Part shown: positions 62,618 to 64,000 of the stretch, piece after piece
Layout of the letters: every line of letters starts with the position of its first letter
Numbering within the stretch: the stretch's first letter is position 1
DNA from: an uncultured Allobosea sp.
Lineage (GTDB): Bacteria > Pseudomonadota > Alphaproteobacteria > Rhizobiales > Beijerinckiaceae
Assembly: GCF_945956895.1 (NCBI RefSeq)
Contig: NZ_CAMFJF010000001.1
Location: 217,611 to 281,610, forward strand
Length of the DNA: 64,000 bases
Direction: 5' to 3'
Notes under the pieces: model-generated
Database searches by the model: none
What the model saw: only the letters and a program-made list of their open reading frames with translations
What the model was told of the DNA's origin: nothing
Translations under genes and position numbers: made by a program

Positions 62618-63607
62618 TTACATCTTCTTGTAGGCGTCGACGATGGCCTGGCCTTCGGCACCAGCCTTCTTCAGCCAATCGGCGGTCAGCGTGTCGCCCG
62701 CCTTCTTGAAGCCGGCCGCGAGCTCGGTCGAAGGCGCCTGCACCTTCATGCCCTTGGCCTTGAGCTGGTCGAGATACCAGCCCGCCTTCTCCTGCCACAT
62801 TTTCCAGCCGCGTTCCTCGGCGGTGGCGGCAGCCTTCAGGATCGCGTCCTGCGTCGCCTTGTCGAGGGCATTGAAGGCGGCCTTGTTGACGAAGGTCGCA
62901 TCCTTCGGGATCCAGGCCTGCGTGTCATAGAAATGGGTCAGCGATTCCCAAACCTTGGAGTCGTAGCCTGTGCCGCCTGACGACATGAAGGAGTTGACGA
63001 CGCCGGTGGCAAGCGCCTGCGGCAGCTCGGCCGCCTGGATCGTGACGGCCTGCATGCCGAGTAATTCGCCGAGGCGGGCGGTGCCGACATTATAGGAGCG
63101 CCATTTCAGGCCTTTCATGTCCTCGATCGTATTGATGTCCTTCTTGGCGTAGACGCCCTGCGGCGCCCAGGGGACCATGAAGAGGAGCTTGATGCCCTGG
63201 CTGTCGAGCTTCTTCTCGATCGCGGCCTTGGAGGCCGTGTAGAGCTTGCGCGAGTCGGCGAAGGAGGTCGCCAGGAAGGGCACGACGTCGATGCCGAAGA
63301 CCGCGTCCTCGTTCTCGTGCAGCGACATCAGGACCTCGCCCATCTGGGCCTGGCCGGATGCGACGGCGCGCTTGATCTCAGGCGCCTTGAACAGCGCGGC
63401 ATTGGCATGGACCGTGATCTGCAGCTTGCCGCCCGTGGCTGCCTCGACGTCCTTGGCGAAGAGGGCGAGGTTCTCGGTGTGGGGATTGTCCGACGGGTAG
63501 GCGTTGGGCAGGTTCCACTTGGTCTGCGCGGCGGCCGGCATGGCGAAGGCGAGCGCGCTGACTCCGAAGGCGAAGGCCGCGGCGGTCAGCAGTCTGCGGT
63601 TGATCAT
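62618..63607 (-). CDS. TRAP transporter substrate-binding protein (DctP family)
   Basis: 329 residues. Signal peptide 1-27 (MPAAAQ). DctP fold: KWNLPNAYPSDNPHTENLALFAKDVEAATGGKL, VASGQAQMGEVLMSLHENED, and GLKWRSYNVGTARLGELLG with the Arg that usually binds the substrate carboxylate. C-terminal Lys-rich end. It captures an organic acid in the periplasm for the DctM permease. Substrate unknown. Confidence 0.94.
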   Translation of the reverse strand: MINRRLLTAAAFAFGVSALAFAMPAAAQTKWNLPNAYPSDNPHTENLALFAKDVEAATGGKLQITVHANAALFKAPEIKRAVASGQAQMGEVLMSLHENEDAVFGIDVVPFLATSFADSRKLYTASKAAIEKKLDSQGIKLLFMVPWAPQGVYAKKDINTIEDMKGLKWRSYNVGTARLGELLGMQAVTIQAAELPQALATGVVNSFMSSGGTGYDSKVWESLTHFYDTQAWIPKDATFVNKAAFNALDKATQDAILKAAATAEERGWKMWQEKAGWYLDQLKAKGMKVQAPSTELAAGFKKAGDTLTADWLKKAGAEGQAIVDAYKKM

Positions 63608-63647
63608 GTCATTCCCTCTCTTTTGCTTATGGTGACGGGGCTGGAGA

Positions 63648-64000
63648 TCAGTCGGGGAAAGCGAGCTTCGGCAGATAGAGCACGATCTGCGGGAAGGTCG
63701 TGATGATGATGACGGCGATGTTCAGCAGAATGAAGAACGGAAACGCTGCCTTCGCAATCGTCATCGTGTCCTTGCCGCTCATGTTCTGCAGCACGAACAG
63801 GTTGAAGCCGACCGGCGGGGTGATCTGCGCCATCTCGACATGGATGACGAGGTAGACGCCGAACCAGACCAGATCGAAGCCGGCTTCCTTGACCATCGGC
63901 AGGACGATGACGGCGGTGAGCACGATCATCGAGATGCCGTCGATCAGGCAGCCCAGGATGATGTACATGCAGGTCAGCGCCAGCACGAGCATATGCGGCG
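63648..64000 (-). CDS. TRAP transporter large permease (DctM), 5' end outside window
   Basis: C-terminal part only; the frame is open to the right edge, so the start lies outside. About 117 residues remain with three or four membrane helices: MYIILGCLIDGISMIVLTAVIVLPM, GVYLVIHVEMAQITPPVGFNLFVLQ (DctM signature) and FFILLNIAVIIITTFPQIVLYLP. It ends 40 bases before dctP, forming one minus-strand operon. Confidence 0.93.
   Translation of the reverse strand, partial: PHMLVLALTCMYIILGCLIDGISMIVLTAVIVLPMVKEAGFDLVWFGVYLVIHVEMAQITPPVGFNLFVLQNMSGKDTMTIAKAAFPFFILLNIAVIIITTFPQIVLYLPKLAFPD

Overview
The window looks like chromosomal backbone of an alphaproteobacterium of the order Hyphomicrobiales (Rhizobiales). 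A Bosea-like or Bradyrhizobiaceae-related genus is my best guess, but it is inferred from gene content and not proved. Supporting points are the high GC; an Omp25-type porin; the gene strings uvrC-pgsA-moaD-moaE, lgt-NDUFAF7/MidA-pgeF and petABC beside trmL/hemF; DUF6111-cca; and dispersed short palindromes of the kind common in this order. I see no prophage, transposase, CRISPR array, rRNA or tRNA. Nearly all DNA is coding and many genes overlap by 1-4 bases.

Layout. 1-4.5 kb: minus-strand MoxR ATPase, DUF58 and BatA/DUF4159 genes, the last cut by the left edge. 4.7-7.5 kb: DUF1285, CoA pyrophosphatase, DUF6111 and CCA-adding enzyme. 7.6-9.1 kb: hemF and trmL (minus). 9.2-14 kb: an ABC exporter, then the cytochrome bc1 operon petABC with a terminator. 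14.2-17.5 kb: mtnP-apt-mtnA-ald2, which looks like a complete 5'-methylthioadenosine salvage route ending in a class II aldolase (DHAP-shunt type). 17.5-18.8 kb: PAS diguanylate cyclase. 18.8-27.8 kb (mostly minus): tandem MaoC protein, ychF, pth, rplY, a GAF-GGDEF-EAL protein, a VUT transporter coupled to queC, and prs. 27.9-35.2 kb: lipoprotein, creatinase-like M24 protein, UbiK, YbjN, proC, TetR regulator, chemoreceptor and CsaA-like protein. 35.3-40.7 kb: PPOX protein and GST, divergent LysR, EnvZ/OmpR-type two-component pair, MarR. 40.9-46.5 kb: branched-chain aminotransferase, then DUF1176, moaE, moaD, pgsA and uvrC on the minus strand. 46.7-49.6 kb: cold-shock gene with long leader, rpsU, a small coiled-coil protein, a CPT-type kinase and a CurA-like reductase. 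49.7-53.0 kb: lgt, MidA-like methyltransferase, pgeF, a Gly-rich small protein. 53.1-59.2 kb: HCCA isomerase, PTR1-like SDR, glycosyltransferase, Omp25 porin, GST, rlmJ, RNase T2 with a secreted partner. 59.3-64 kb: PPOX flavoprotein, EamA transporter, ArsR/AHSA1 pair, winged-helix regulator, and TRAP transporter genes cut by the right edge.

The genes are mainly housekeeping: respiration, tRNA and ribosome function, cofactors, envelope and c-di-GMP signalling. The most coherent accessory-metabolism unit is mtnP-apt-mtnA-ald2. The most interesting uncharacterised items are the secreted RNase T2 plus 152-aa Cys-rich partner, the small protein downstream of rpsU, the hairpin that would hide the TetR ribosome-binding site, the ArsR operator, and four families of short palindromic repeats lying between operons.
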